DNA of 64,000 bases from Dechloromonas sp. (GTDB taxonomy: Bacteria > Pseudomonadota > Gammaproteobacteria > Burkholderiales > Rhodocyclaceae): the NCBI GenBank assembly GCA_011391255.1, contig JAABQV010000003.1:62001-126000 (forward strand), written 5' to 3'. Of the stretch, positions 27,672-37,114 are shown piece after piece. A model generated the notes under the pieces. The model saw only the letters and a program-made list of their open reading frames with translations, had not been told where the DNA came from and did not search any database. The translations under genes and the position numbers were made by a program. Numbering within the stretch: position 1 is the stretch's first letter; every line of letters begins with the position of its first letter.

Positions 27672-28066
27672 CGTGCCAACCCCCAGACCAGGACGAACAG
27701 TAGCAGGCTGGCCGCGCCCGCCGCAGCGAGACCGCCGCCAGTGATTGCCCAGGCCGGCAGACGTTTGCCGCCAACGACGAGCGGCGGCATGGTGCGCGGC
27801 ATGATCTTGAACCAGGTGTAGGCGTGATAGCCGATCGCAGCCAGTGCCAGCAGGTGGAAGCCGATGGACCAGGGGCTCTTGAGGGCCAGCAGCCAGCCGT
27901 TCCAGGCCGCTTCGCCTTGCGCCAGGCGGAGCAGTCCGAAGAGCAGGACCGCCGCATAGGCCGCCACGAAAAGCGCCGTGCCCTCGTGGATCATGTACTC
28001 GACGAAGTAGGGGTTTTTCCGCCACCAGCCATCCATGGGGCGGACATAGGGACGACGCTTGCTCAC
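27668..28066 (-). CDS. frdC: Fumarate reductase membrane anchor subunit C
   Basis: The start is GTG 28066, overlapping the frdB stop and preceded by GGGAGG; the ORF-track start lies inside frdB. The 132-residue length matches Frd[20 protein letters not shown] and [16 protein letters not shown] match the E. coli pattern KRKPYVRPMTSTWWK. Three transmembrane helices are predicted. Together with FrdD it binds quinol. Given rquA next door, rhodoquinol is the likely electron donor. Confidence 0.92.
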   Translation of the reverse strand: MSKRRPYVRPMDGWWRKNPYFVEYMIHEGTALFVAAYAAVLLFGLLRLAQGEAAWNGWLLALKSPWSIGFHLLALAAIGYHAYTWFKIMPRTMPPLVVGGKRLPAWAITGGGLAAAGAASLLLFVLVWGLAR

Positions 28067-28818
28067 TTGGTACCTCCCTTCGGTGCGAGGAAGCGCAGGA
28101 AGTAATCCATGGCGCTGTTGGTCTTGTTCAGGTTGACCGCATTGGCCGGGTCCACATGCTTCGGGCAGACCTCGGAGCAATACCCGACTGCGGTGCAATT
28201 GAACACGCCTTCCTCGGCGTTGACCAGTTGCATCCGCTCGGCCTGGCCGCCGTCACGTGAATCCATGTTGTAGCGATGCAGCAGGGTCAGCGCCGCCGGG
28301 CCGACGAAATCCTTGTTGAGGCCGAACTGCGGACAGGCGGCATAGCACAGCAGGCAGTTGATGCACGAACTGAACTGCTCGTAAGCGTTGAGCTGGGCCG
28401 GTGTCTGCAGGTATTCACCCTGGGCCAGGGTGCGCGCTTCCTTGGGAATGATGTAGGGCTGGATGCTTTCGAGTTTCTCGATGAAGCCTTCCATGTTGAT
28501 CACCAGATCGCGCTCAATCGGGAAATGCGCCAGCGCTTCGACACGCACCCGTTCCGGGTAGTAGTCACGCAAAAAGGTCTGGCAGGACAGGCTCGGCTCG
28601 CCGTTGATCATCATGCCGCAACTGCCGCAGATGGCCATCCGGCACGACCAGCGAAAGCTCAGGGAGCCGTCGAGGTAATCCTTGATGTACTGCACGCCCT
28701 GCAGCACCGACATGTCGTCGGTGAATGGCACTGCAAAAACCTGTGCGTACGGTACCTGGTCCGTTTCCGGGTTGTAGCGCAGGACCTCGATCTCGATGGT
28801 TTTCTGTTGTTCAGGCAT
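28063..28818 (-). CDS. frdB: Fumarate reductase iron-sulfur subunit
   Basis: A 251-residue electron-transfer subunit. The 2Fe-2S ligands are in [15 protein letters not shown] near residue 60 and the nearby SCQTFL. The 4Fe-4S and 3Fe-4S ligands are in [14 protein letters not shown] near residue 150 and [12 protein letters not shown] near residue 210. The motifs follow E. coli FrdB rather than SdhB. It overlaps frdA by eight bases and frdC by four. Confidence 0.95.
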   Translation of the reverse strand: MPEQQKTIEIEVLRYNPETDQVPYAQVFAVPFTDDMSVLQGVQYIKDYLDGSLSFRWSCRMAICGSCGMMINGEPSLSCQTFLRDYYPERVRVEALAHFPIERDLVINMEGFIEKLESIQPYIIPKEARTLAQGEYLQTPAQLNAYEQFSSCINCLLCYAACPQFGLNKDFVGPAALTLLHRYNMDSRDGGQAERMQLVNAEEGVFNCTAVGYCSEVCPKHVDPANAVNLNKTNSAMDYFLRFLAPKGGTK

Positions 28819-30598
28819 GGGATGCCTTCCTTTCCCGCTCCGCCTTTTCGCCGGCTGCGCCGTAGGCGCGGGTGCCGGGCGGCGACTTGGTGATCTTTAC
28901 CGGGCCGTAATCGATGCGCGGCGGACCATCGGCGACGTAGTGCGCCTGCGAATGCTTCAGGAAGTTCGCGTCGTCGCGCTGCTCGAAGCCGTCGAGGCGC
29001 TGGTGGGCGCCACGCGACTCGCGTCGCTGCAAGGCGGAATGGGCCATCGACTGGGCCACGTCGAGCTGGTATTCGAGTTCGATCGCCAGCAGCCACTCGG
29101 TGTTCCAGACGCTCGACTTGTCCTCGACATTGACGTTGCGGAAGCGCGCCTTGAGTTCGTCGAGCTTGTCGCAGGTCTTCTGCATGGTTTCGGCCAGGCG
29201 ATAGATGCCGCAGCCGTCTTCCATGGTCTGCGCCATTTCCTTGCGCAGGGTGGCAATGCGTTCGCTGCCCCCGGTCTTCGTCTTGAGCCCGAGGACGCGC
29301 TGCTCGACAGCCTGCGCCTGCTTGTGCAGGCTCGCAGTGTTTCCCGGCGCCACCGATTTCGCGAAACGCGCAGCTTCCTCGCCGGCCACCTTGCCGAACA
29401 CCAGCAGTTCGGACAGTGAATTCGAGCCGAGCCGGTTGGCGCCGTGTATGCCGACGCTCGAGCACTCACCGGCCGCATAGAGGCCCGGCAAGGGCGAGGA
29501 ACACAGGCCGTCGACGAGAATGCCGCCCATCGTGTAGTGGACCGCAGGCCGCACCGGAATCGGCGCCTTGGCCGGGTCGACCCCGAGATATTGTTCGGCC
29601 AGTTCGTAGATCTGCGGCAGACGCTCGCGCAGCTTGGCTTCGCCGAGATGGCGCAGATCAAGGTATACCACCGAACCGTGCGGGCCCTCGATGGTGCGGC
29701 CTTTTTGCTGCTCATACCAGAAAGCCTGACTCAGCCGGTCGCGTGGGCCGAGTTCCATGGCCTTGTTGCGCGGCGTCGGTTCGGCAGGGCCGAGGCCGTA
29801 ATCCTGCAGGTAACGGTAACCATCCTTGTTGACTAGAAAGCCACCCTCGCCACGGCAGGCTTCGGTGAACAACAGTCCGGTGCCGGGCATGCAGGTCGGG
29901 TGATACTGAACGAATTCCATGTCACGCAACGGCACACCGTGGCGGTAGGCGAGCGCCATGCCGTCGCCGGTCACCACGCCGCCGTTGGTATTCTCGCGGA
30001 ACACCCGGCCGGCGCCGCCGGTGGCGATAATCACCGACCCGGCCTCGATCAGGGTAAATTCTCCCGAGGCGATTTCGATAGTGACGACCCCTTGGGCACG
30101 CCCTTCCTCGACCACGAGGTCGACGCAGAAATGTTCATCGAAGCGCTTGATCGACGGATACTTGATCGACGTCTGGAACAACGTGTGCAACATGTGGAAG
30201 CCAGTCTTGTCGGCGGCAAACCAGGTACGCTCGATCTTCATGCCACCGAAGGCGCGCACATTGACCTGTCCGTCGGCCGTGCGGCTCCACGGGCAGCCCC
30301 AATGCTCGAGTTGGGTCAACTCTGCGCTGCATCGCGCCACGAAATACTCGACCACATCCTGCTCGCACAGCCAGTCGCCGCCCCCCACTGTATCGCTAAA
30401 GTGGTAGTCGAGGCTGTCGCTCGGCAGTTTTACCCCCGCCGCGCCGCCCTCGGCGGCGACGGTGTGGCTGCGCATCGGATAGACCTTCGAGACAAGCGCG
30501 ATCCTCAGTGCCGGGTCGGACTCCGCCACCGCGATAGCTGCCCGCAGACCAGCGCCGCCACCGCCGACAATCACCACATCCGCCTTAAATATTTCCAC
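28811..30598 (-). CDS. frdA: Fumarate reductase flavoprotein subunit
   Basis: A 595-residue flavoprotein with a GTG start at 30598, preceded by GGGAG. The FAD-binding motif [19 protein letters not shown] is at the N-terminus and the covalent-FAD histidine is in [13 protein letters not shown]. The substrate-site region QYHPTC and the [11 protein letters not shown] motif are intact. It reduces fumarate to succinate as the terminal step of anaerobic respiration. Succinate oxidation is possible, but the FrdC/FrdD type and the adjacent rquA favour fumarate reduction. Confidence 0.95.
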   Translation of the reverse strand: MEIFKADVVIVGGGGAGLRAAIAVAESDPALRIALVSKVYPMRSHTVAAEGGAAGVKLPSDSLDYHFSDTVGGGDWLCEQDVVEYFVARCSAELTQLEHWGCPWSRTADGQVNVRAFGGMKIERTWFAADKTGFHMLHTLFQTSIKYPSIKRFDEHFCVDLVVEEGRAQGVVTIEIASGEFTLIEAGSVIIATGGAGRVFRENTNGGVVTGDGMALAYRHGVPLRDMEFVQYHPTCMPGTGLLFTEACRGEGGFLVNKDGYRYLQDYGLGPAEPTPRNKAMELGPRDRLSQAFWYEQQKGRTIEGPHGSVVYLDLRHLGEAKLRERLPQIYELAEQYLGVDPAKAPIPVRPAVHYTMGGILVDGLCSSPLPGLYAAGECSSVGIHGANRLGSNSLSELLVFGKVAGEEAARFAKSVAPGNTASLHKQAQAVEQRVLGLKTKTGGSERIATLRKEMAQTMEDGCGIYRLAETMQKTCDKLDELKARFRNVNVEDKSSVWNTEWLLAIELEYQLDVAQSMAHSALQRRESRGAHQRLDGFEQRDDANFLKHSQAHYVADGPPRIDYGPVKITKSPPGTRAYGAAGEKAERERKASHA

Positions 30599-30613
30599 GT
30601 GTGAACTCCCTGT

Positions 30614-31369
30614 CTATGCGTCAGCTTTCCTGTCCGGAACTGTCCCGGAAATTCTCAACGTCAACATTTGGTACAAGCCGCCAAAGTAGCGTCGTTCGCT
30701 GACTGTGGCGAAGCCACCACCCTTCGGCAACCAGGCGGCAATCTTCTCACTGAACAAATCACGGGCGAATGGCTCCAGGCGCTCGAGCACGGGCAGCCAC
30801 AAATAGCACAATGGGTTCAATCGACTCGGCGGAGCGTAATCGACAATGGTCAGCGTACCGCCCGGCCGGATTACCCTCAGCGCCTCGGCCAGCGTCTTTT
30901 GACGCACCGCTTGCGGCTGTTCGTGCAACAGGAAAAAAAGCAGGGCCCGGTCAAAGCTCGCATCGGGAAACTGCAAGGCCGCCGAATCCATGCAGTGCAG
31001 CTTGACCGGTGCATCATGAGCCAGCTTGCTTGCCAGATTTTCGATCTGGATCGGCAGGATATCGACAACCTCCAACGTGCCGCCGGGGGCGATGCAGGCC
31101 GCCAGGCGCGGCGTGAGATCACCGTAGGCGCAGGCAATTTGCAGCGCGCGGCCAGACAAGTGGCGGCCGAAACCATTAAGCACTGCGTTGCACAGGCGCC
31201 GGTAGTTGCCCCAGAGAATCAGGTTGACCAGCCACTGGCGCTCAAAAACATATACCGCGCGCGGATGAATATAAGCCCACCAGTAATTTGCCTGCAGATA
31301 TTGCGGAACTGCCGGGAGCGCTTTTCTTGCTCCCATATCGGGCGATACAAGTTGATCAAGGGGAGGCAT
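30614..31369 (-). CDS. rquA: Rhodoquinone biosynthesis protein RquA (methyltransferase-like)
   Basis: RquA converts ubiquinone to rhodoquinone, the low-potential quinone that feeds fumarate reductase. The chosen start is ATG 31369 (251 residues); ATG 31336 and a TTG at 31453 are alternatives and no clear RBS decides. Features remembered for RquA are NYWWAYIHPRAVYVFERQWL, NLILWGNYRRL, the altered SAM motif LQIACAYGDLTPRL, and RALLFFLLHEQPQAVRQKTL with ALRVIRPGGTLTIVDY. It sits 15 bases upstream of frdA on the same strand. Confidence 0.88.
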   Translation of the reverse strand: MPPLDQLVSPDMGARKALPAVPQYLQANYWWAYIHPRAVYVFERQWLVNLILWGNYRRLCNAVLNGFGRHLSGRALQIACAYGDLTPRLAACIAPGGTLEVVDILPIQIENLASKLAHDAPVKLHCMDSAALQFPDASFDRALLFFLLHEQPQAVRQKTLAEALRVIRPGGTLTIVDYAPPSRLNPLCYLWLPVLERLEPFARDLFSEKIAAWLPKGGGFATVSERRYFGGLYQMLTLRISGTVPDRKADA

Positions 31370-31479
31370 CAAGAGGGCATGAAGATGGTGTCCTGCGATT
31401 CTACACCCGCACGCTGCTCTGCCCGAGATCAATTCATCCCCCCCGTATTTCAACCTGATTTAAAAATGAGAATTGCTGG

Positions 31480-31680
31480 CACAATTTTCTCCGAAGAGAA
31501 GAAGTCAGTGCTATCAAGGGCGATCAGAAAGGTGTGGTTGATCGAGCGGAAGTGCTCGAGATAGCCATCCCGGTAAAGTTCGTCGCTAATCGTGGCCATG
31601 AGTGGGAATAGCGTTTCTGGCGGCACCGGATCAAGCAGGTTGCGAATCTGGTTGTCACAAGGGATCTGGTGCACCCAACC
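31480..31680 (-). mobile_element. Transposase gene fragment (insertion sequence remnant)
   Basis: On the minus strand about 65 codons read GWVHQIPCDNQIRNLLDPVP and, further on, LEHFRSINHTFLIALDSTDFFSSEKI. This matches the N-terminal part of a DDE transposase family I remember by DNQIRxLLDP and LIALDGTxxFSS motifs. The fragment loses similarity after SSEKI and begins abruptly at 31680, where a DUF1501 tail starts on the other strand. No terminal inverted repeats were identified. It is not an intact gene. Confidence 0.65.
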
Positions 31681-31764
31681 CTGCTTGAGCGCTGGTGGGG
31701 AGTACCGGCGAATACGCTTTTCGCAGCGGGGATTCGGCCCTTGGAGATTGTCCGTCAGGGGTAA
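31681..31764 (+). pseudogene. Duplicated 3' fragment of a DUF1501 gene
   Basis: The 27 codons LLERWWGVPANTLFAAG to IVRQG and a TAA repeat the last codons of the DUF1501 gene ending at 27143. The first 37 bases after the leading codon position are identical, then the copies diverge at several bases. It directly abuts the transposase fragment and lies 50 bases upstream of tsaB. It marks the right side of the rquA-frd block. Confidence 0.85.
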
Positions 31765-31814
31765 TCCAGGAATTCGGCACAACTGGGCGTAGCGGCTCCG
31801 GTAAAATGCGCCGC

Positions 31815-32504
31815 ATGTTGATTCTTGCCCTTGAAACCTCCACAGAATTTGGCTCTTGCGCGCTTTTCCATGATGGGCGGGTGATTGAGCGTCTTTGCCC
31901 GTTAGGGCGCTCACATTCTGAAACCTTGCTGCCGCTGGTGCGTGAGTTGATGCTCGAAGTCGGGATCGGCTTTTCGCAGTTGGACGCGATTGCTTTTGGT
32001 GCCGGGCCTGGTGCCTTTACCGGTTTGCGAATTGCTTGCGGGGCGGCACAGGGTTTGGCCGTGGCGCATGATTCGCCGTTGATTGCGGTGACAAGTCTGG
32101 AAACGATGGCGGTGATGGCCGGCTCGGCGCATGTTTTGGCTTTGCTTGATGCGCGGATGGGCGAGGTTTATTCGGGCGCTTATCGGGTTACTGGCGATGA
32201 AGCGGTTTTGCAGGGCGAAATCCGGGTGAGTTCGCCGGATGGCGTGCCCTTGCCTGAGGGAAATGACTGGGTCGCCTGCGGTAATGCCTTGGCGGCCTAT
32301 CCGGTGCTAAAAGATCGACTTGCTTCGGTCAACGGCTTTTTTAGGCCGGAAATTGTCCCGCTTGCCGCGACGCTTGCGCGCATCGGGGCATTACGCGCCG
32401 GGCGGGGCGAAGGGATCGATCCGGCCTTGGCGGCGCCGCTTTACATTCGCGACAAGGTAGCCAAAACGGTAGCCGAACGTTTGAGTGAAGGCGGCAAGGC
32501 GTGA
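31815..32504 (+). CDS. tsaB: tRNA threonylcarbamoyladenosine biosynthesis protein TsaB
   Basis: TsaB is the non-catalytic partner of TsaD in t6A37 formation on tRNA. The start is taken at ATG 31815 (MLILALETSTEFGSCAL, 229 residues); ATG 31806 is possible. Family segments are the N-terminal LALETST, GRSHSETLLPLV, and FGAGPGAFTGLRIACGAAQG. It overlaps rimI as GTGA, and rimI overlaps a uracil-DNA glycosylase gene, so the three form an operon. Confidence 0.93.
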   Translation: MLILALETSTEFGSCALFHDGRVIERLCPLGRSHSETLLPLVRELMLEVGIGFSQLDAIAFGAGPGAFTGLRIACGAAQGLAVAHDSPLIAVTSLETMAVMAGSAHVLALLDARMGEVYSGAYRVTGDEAVLQGEIRVSSPDGVPLPEGNDWVACGNALAAYPVLKDRLASVNGFFRPEIVPLAATLARIGALRAGRGEGIDPALAAPLYIRDKVAKTVAERLSEGGKA

Positions 32505-32962
32505 GTGGCTTTGAACTCCATCCGGAGTTTTTTCCGATGAATGAGCGCGATCTTGATTCAGTGGCGGCGCTGGAGGCGACTTTGCAGGCATTTCCCTGGT
32601 CGCGTGGTAATTTTTCGGATTCGCTGGTGGCCGGGCATAGCGCCTGGGTGTGCCGTCTGGGTGGTGATCTGATTGGGTTTTCGGTGATCATGCGCGTCCT
32701 TGATGAGGCGCATTTGCTCAATCTAGGCGTCTGTCAACGTTATCAGGGGCAGGGCCACGGCGCGCGTCTGTTGCGGCATGTCATGGAATTGGCCAAGCAG
32801 CATGGGGCGAGCAAGCTTTTTCTTGAGGTACGCCCCTCGAATGAGCGGGCGGTCGAGCTTTATCGCCATTTTGGCTTCAATCAGATCGGTGTGCGGCGGG
32901 GCTATTATCCGGCTGTTATCGGGCGCGAGGATGGGCTGGTTTTTGACAAGGAACTGTCGTGA
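32501..32962 (+). CDS. rimI: Ribosomal protein S18-alanine N-acetyltransferase
   Basis: A 153-residue GNAT acetyltransferase. The GTG start overlaps the tsaB stop. The acetyl-CoA loop is LGVCQRYQGQGHGARLLRHV near residue 75, and LFLEVRPSNERAVELYRHFGF is the classic RimI C-terminal segment, followed by RRGYYP. It acetylates the N-terminal alanine of ribosomal protein S18. Co-location with tsaB is common. Confidence 0.93.
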   Translation: MSGFELHPEFFPMNERDLDSVAALEATLQAFPWSRGNFSDSLVAGHSAWVCRLGGDLIGFSVIMRVLDEAHLLNLGVCQRYQGQGHGARLLRHVMELAKQHGASKLFLEVRPSNERAVELYRHFGFNQIGVRRGYYPAVIGREDGLVFDKELS

Positions 32963-33711
32963 ATCTGAGTCGTGAGCAAGTGCTGGTCGAAATGGGGCTC
33001 GGGCCGATCTGGCGTCAGCGCACTCAGGAGTCGCTGCCGCCGGCAAGCGAGGCGCCCGCAGTTGTTAAACCCGCGGCGCCTCATCAGCCGGTGGTGACGG
33101 CAAAGGCGCAGCCTGAACCGCTTCTCGTTGTGGCTGGTAACACCGGTCAGCTTGACTGGCCGGAACTGACCCGGCAGGTTAGTGGGTGCCGCGCCTGCGC
33201 GCTTTGCCAGCAGCGCAAGCAGGCGGTGTTGGGGGCGGGGGATCGTCAGGCTGACTGGTTGTTTATTGGCGAAGGGCCGGGCGCTGAAGAAGATGTGCAG
33301 GGTGAACCCTTTGTCGGTCAGGCCGGCAAGTTGCTCGATAACATGCTGGCAGCGCTTGATCTCAAGCGCGATCACAAGGTCTATATCGCCAACGCGGTAA
33401 AGTGCCGCCCGCCCGGCAATCGCACGCCGGAAGCCGGAGAAATGGCGGCTTGCCGGCCTTATCTGGAGCGTCAAATTGCGCTGATCCGTCCAAAAATAAT
33501 CGTTCTGCTCGGCAAGGCGGCGGTACATGCGGTTTTGCACGAGGATAAAACCCTGGCCTCAATGCGTGGCCAGCCGCTTGCCTATCAGGGCATCCCGGTA
33601 GTGGTGACTTATCACCCGGCCTATCTGCTGCGCAATCTGCCGGAAAAAGCCAAGGCCTGGGAAGATTTATTGCGCGCCCGGCAGTTACTGCGCGCTGCAG
33701 CGGCGGCCTGA
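32959..33711 (+). CDS. Type 4/5-like uracil-DNA glycosylase with Fe-S cluster
   Basis: The GTG start at 32959 overlaps the rimI stop. The 250-residue protein has a variable N-terminal 65 residues, then the iron-sulfur UDG core. Cluster cysteines lie in CRACALCQQR and later CRPPGNRTP. The active-site loop is GEGPGAEEDVQGEPFVGQAG and the C-terminal loop is VTYHPAYLLR with a catalytic-type histidine. It removes uracil from DNA. It is convergent with lplT, with seven bases between stops. Confidence 0.93.
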   Translation: MNLSREQVLVEMGLGPIWRQRTQESLPPASEAPAVVKPAAPHQPVVTAKAQPEPLLVVAGNTGQLDWPELTRQVSGCRACALCQQRKQAVLGAGDRQADWLFIGEGPGAEEDVQGEPFVGQAGKLLDNMLAALDLKRDHKVYIANAVKCRPPGNRTPEAGEMAACRPYLERQIALIRPKIIVLLGKAAVHAVLHEDKTLASMRGQPLAYQGIPVVVTYHPAYLLRNLPEKAKAWEDLLRARQLLRAAAAA

Positions 33712-33718
33712 AACGCTT

Positions 33719-35095
33719 TTAGTGGTGGGTTGAGTCGTCGAGGTGGATCACGTCGTCGCGTTCCTGCTGGTTAAGCTGGTGGCGCTTGCGGATCAAGTAC
33801 ATCAGGCCGCTGACGAATAGCCCAAACATGGTGAGGACGATGTAAATCGAAACATCCATCTTGATCATCAGGTAATACAAGCCGGTCATGATCAGGATCG
33901 AGAGATTTTCGTTGAAGTTCTGCACGGCAATCGAGTGGCCGGCGCCCATCAGGATGTGGCCGCGATGCTGAAGCAGGGCGTTCATCGGCACGACAAAGAA
34001 GCCGGAAAGTCCGCCGATCAGGATCAGCAGCGGGACGGCCAGCCAGACTTCATGGACAAAGTTCATTACCAGAACGATGATTCCCATCGCAATGCCGAGC
34101 GGGATAACCTGAACCGATTTGCGCAGGGTGATGAATTTGGCGGCAGCGACCGCACCAACGGCCACACCAACCGCAACGACGCCTTGCAGCATCGACGATT
34201 TGGAGAGGTCGAGATTGAGCGCAACCTCTGACCATTTGATGACGATAAATTGCAGCGTCGCGCCGGCGCCCCAGAACAGGGTCGTCACCGCCAGCGAAAT
34301 TTGACCCAGCTTGTCGCGCCAGAGCAGCGCCAGGCAGTGATTGAATTCGTGAATCAGGAAGAAGGGGTTGGATTTGAGTTGCTTGTGGTCAACGCCGGTA
34401 TCCGGCACATAAAGATTGAACAGCGAGGCCAGAAGGTAAAACACGGCAATGACGGAGAGCGCCATTTCACCGACCGTGTCGACGCCGGTGTCGATGATCG
34501 GGAAATCAAAGGCGAGCAGGCTGCCGGCGACCTCCGGGCGGATCAGGGTGCCGCCGATGACGACGCCGAGAATGATCGCACCGACCGTCAAACCCTCGAT
34601 CCAGCCATTGGCGACGACCAGCATACGGGCCGGCAGGTATTCGGTAAGGATGCCGTACTTGGCTGGCGAGTAAGCGGCAGCACCGAGACCGACAACGGCG
34701 TAGGCGACCAGCGGATGGGCGCCGTAGAACATCAGGCTGCAGCCGAGTATCTTGATTGCATTGCTGATGAACATCACGCGCCACTTGGGCATCGAGTCGG
34801 CAAAAGCGCCAACAAACGCCGCCAGCAAAACATAGGAAAGCGTGAAAAAAGTTTTAAGCAGCGGCTCGTACTCCGACGGCGCCTGCATCTCGCGGAGGGC
34901 GTAGATCGCTGCAATCAGGAGAGCGTTGTCGGCCAGCGCTGAAAAAAACTGCGCTGCCATAATGATGTAGAAACCGAAAGGCACGTTGGCGCTTGTCTCG
35001 CTATAACTTTGGGCGAGTTTATACCATGGATTTGTGACACTGCCGCGTCGGCTGATTTCCTGAAACGCCGCAGCCTGTGATTGAATAGCGCTCAT
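33719..35095 (-). CDS. lplT: Lysophospholipid transporter LplT (MFS)
   Basis: A 458-residue major facilitator protein with about twelve transmembrane helices. Segments such as QFFSALADNALLIAAI, AYSPAKYGILTEYLP and GFFVVPMNALLQHRGH are typical of LplT, which flips lysophospholipids into the inner leaflet for reacylation. The C-terminus is short and charged (DDVIHLDDSTHH). Here no acyltransferase gene is fused or adjacent. It is divergent from the LysR gene with 18 bases between starts, so the promoters must lie within coding sequence. Confidence 0.88.
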   Translation of the reverse strand: MSAIQSQAAAFQEISRRGSVTNPWYKLAQSYSETSANVPFGFYIIMAAQFFSALADNALLIAAIYALREMQAPSEYEPLLKTFFTLSYVLLAAFVGAFADSMPKWRVMFISNAIKILGCSLMFYGAHPLVAYAVVGLGAAAYSPAKYGILTEYLPARMLVVANGWIEGLTVGAIILGVVIGGTLIRPEVAGSLLAFDFPIIDTGVDTVGEMALSVIAVFYLLASLFNLYVPDTGVDHKQLKSNPFFLIHEFNHCLALLWRDKLGQISLAVTTLFWGAGATLQFIVIKWSEVALNLDLSKSSMLQGVVAVGVAVGAVAAAKFITLRKSVQVIPLGIAMGIIVLVMNFVHEVWLAVPLLILIGGLSGFFVVPMNALLQHRGHILMGAGHSIAVQNFNENLSILIMTGLYYLMIKMDVSIYIVLTMFGLFVSGLMYLIRKRHQLNQQERDDVIHLDDSTHH

Positions 35096-35113
35096 TGACT
35101 CAGGGAGAAACTA

Positions 35114-36016
35114 ATGGCTGACCGGCGTTTGCAGATATTTCTGGCAGTAGCCAAGCAGCTTAGTTTCACGCGCGCCGCCGAAACAATGTTCATGTCGCAA
35201 CCGGCTGTTACTGTTCAAATCAAGCAACTGGAGACGCTTTACCGCACCCGGTTGTTTGAACGCCGGCACGGCAACATTACGCTGACACCGGGCGGCAGAC
35301 TGGTGCTTTCCTATGCCGAAAAAATCATGGCGCTTTCCGACGAAATGGAAGGGCGGCTTGCCGAGATGACCGGCGAAATGCGCGGGCCCTTGCTGATTGG
35401 TGCCAGTAGCACTATTGCCGAATTCATGCTGCCGGTGGTGCTCAGCGAATTCAATGCGCTCTACCCGCAAGTCAGGGCGCGCCTGATTGTCGCCAATAGT
35501 GAAACTATCGAAAATCGCGTCGCAGCCCACACCCTTGACCTGGGTTTGATCGAGGCAGCGCTCAAAGCGCCCACCTTGGTCGGGGAGGTTTTTGGCAGTG
35601 ACGAACTGATTGCGATTTGCGCGCCCGATTACCCGTTGGCCGGAAAAAAGACGATCACTCCAAAGGCACTGGCTGACTATGAATATGTCGCGCGCGAACC
35701 GGGGTCCGGAACCCGCGAAGCGACCAATGCTTATTTTGAAAGCCATAAAATTGATCCGCAATCGCTCAAAATGCAAATGGAAATGGGTAGCCCGGAGGCA
35801 ATAAAAGGCGTTGTTGCCCAGGGTATCGGCTTCGCCGTTGTTTCGCGCTGGGTAGTGGAGAAAGAGCTTGGGACGGGAAGCTTGGTTGGGGTCGCACTCA
35901 AGCCGCCGCTCAAGCGCAATCTACTGATGATCTATCCGGAAGACAGGTTCCGCACCCGTATGGCCGAGACGTTTATGGGTTTTGCCAAAAACAAACTTCA
36001 GGAAATTGCTTTATGA
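35114..36016 (+). CDS. LysR family transcriptional regulator
   Basis: A 300-residue LysR regulator. The N-terminal winged helix has LQIFLAVAKQLSFTRAAETM, SQPAVTVQIKQLE and RRHGNITLTPGGRLVL. The C-terminal ligand-binding domain has GASSTIAEFMLPVVLSEF and REPGSGTREATNAYF, the latter resembling CysL/CbbR-type regulators. It overlaps alr by four bases, so both may share a transcript. The effector and targets cannot be read from sequence. Confidence 0.9.
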   Translation: MADRRLQIFLAVAKQLSFTRAAETMFMSQPAVTVQIKQLETLYRTRLFERRHGNITLTPGGRLVLSYAEKIMALSDEMEGRLAEMTGEMRGPLLIGASSTIAEFMLPVVLSEFNALYPQVRARLIVANSETIENRVAAHTLDLGLIEAALKAPTLVGEVFGSDELIAICAPDYPLAGKKTITPKALADYEYVAREPGSGTREATNAYFESHKIDPQSLKMQMEMGSPEAIKGVVAQGIGFAVVSRWVVEKELGTGSLVGVALKPPLKRNLLMIYPEDRFRTRMAETFMGFAKNKLQEIAL

Positions 36017-37095
36017 AGACCTCGCGCCCGATTCGCGCCCGCATCGCACCTGACGCACTGCTGCATAACTATCGCCTGGCCAAACAGCACGCACCGGCCG
36101 CCAGTGCGTGGGCGGTGATTAAGGCTGATGCCTACGGCCACGGCCAGTGGCGCGCGCTGCAAACCTTGCGCGATGAGGCAGATGGTTTTGCCTTGCTGGA
36201 AACTGAAAGCGCGCTTGCCCTGCGCGAAGCGGGCATCACCCAGCCCATCTTGTTGCTTGAAGGCGTCTTCAGTGCGCGAGATGCCCGCGCCGTGGTGGAA
36301 TCTGACCTGACCAGCGTGGTGCATTGCATTGATCAGCTGGAAATTCTGATTGCCGCGGTCAACCGCGAAAAACCCCTGAAAATTTACCTCAAGTTGAATA
36401 CCGGCATGAACCGCCTCGGCTTTACCGCCAAACAGTTGCCGACGGTGCTCGAAACCCTGCGCCAGTTTCCGCAGACTGAAGTCACGCTAATGACCCATTT
36501 CGCCGAGGCTGATGGCGAGCGGGGCATCGCCTGGCAAATGGATCGTTTCAAGGCGATGACCGGTAAATGGCAGGGGCCGGTAAGCCTGGCCAATTCAGCG
36601 GCGATTTTGCGGCATCCGGGCGCGCAGGCGGATTGGGTGCGCCCCGGCATCATGCTTTACGGTGCCAGCCCATTTGCCGATCAGTCAGCTGAGGCGCTGG
36701 GTTTGCAAGCGGTGATGACGCTGCATAGCCAGATTATTGGTATCCAGACCCTGGCCGCCGGTGATCGAGTCGGCTATGGCGGCACCTTTACCGCGACGCG
36801 GCCGATGCGCATCGGGATTGTCGCCTGCGGCTATGCCGATGGCTACCCGCGTCACGCGCCAAGCGGCACGCCGATTGTTGTGATGGGTAGACGGACAACG
36901 ACCCTGGGCCGGGTTTCGATGGACATGCTGGCCTGCGACATCACTGATATTCGTGAAGCCGGCATCGGCGCGCCGGTCACGCTCTGGGGCGATGCTCTGC
37001 CGGCTGATGAGGTGGCAACGGCCGCCGGCACCATTGCCTATGAATTGTTCTGCGCCCTGGCGGCGCGCGTGCCGGTCGAAGTCGTCGGCAGCTGA
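36013..37095 (+). CDS. alr: Alanine racemase
   Basis: Alr converts L-alanine to D-alanine for peptidoglycan, using PLP. The catalytic lysine is in AWAVIKADAYGHG near residue 37. KLNTGMNRLGF, and the catalytic tyrosine region GDRVGYGGTFTA near residue 255, are intact. SMDMLACDIT near the C-terminus is typical. The 360-residue length is normal. It starts at an ATG overlapping the LysR stop. Confidence 0.95.
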   Translation: MKTSRPIRARIAPDALLHNYRLAKQHAPAASAWAVIKADAYGHGQWRALQTLRDEADGFALLETESALALREAGITQPILLLEGVFSARDARAVVESDLTSVVHCIDQLEILIAAVNREKPLKIYLKLNTGMNRLGFTAKQLPTVLETLRQFPQTEVTLMTHFAEADGERGIAWQMDRFKAMTGKWQGPVSLANSAAILRHPGAQADWVRPGIMLYGASPFADQSAEALGLQAVMTLHSQIIGIQTLAAGDRVGYGGTFTATRPMRIGIVACGYADGYPRHAPSGTPIVVMGRRTTTLGRVSMDMLACDITDIREAGIGAPVTLWGDALPADEVATAAGTIAYELFCALAARVPVEVVGS

Positions 37096-37114
37096 TTGTT
37101 GTATCCTCGGCAAC

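Noticed and set aside
31351-31360. TTGATCAA palindrome near the rquA start as an FNR/ANR site
   Set aside because: The four-base spacer between TTGAT and ATCAA required for an FNR site is missing.
31450-31914. 154-residue minus-strand ORF taken as an intact gene
   Set aside because: Only the middle third resembles a transposase; the upper part is antisense to tsaB and the DUF1501 stub, and the lower end is frame-run sequence. It is annotated as a fragment instead.
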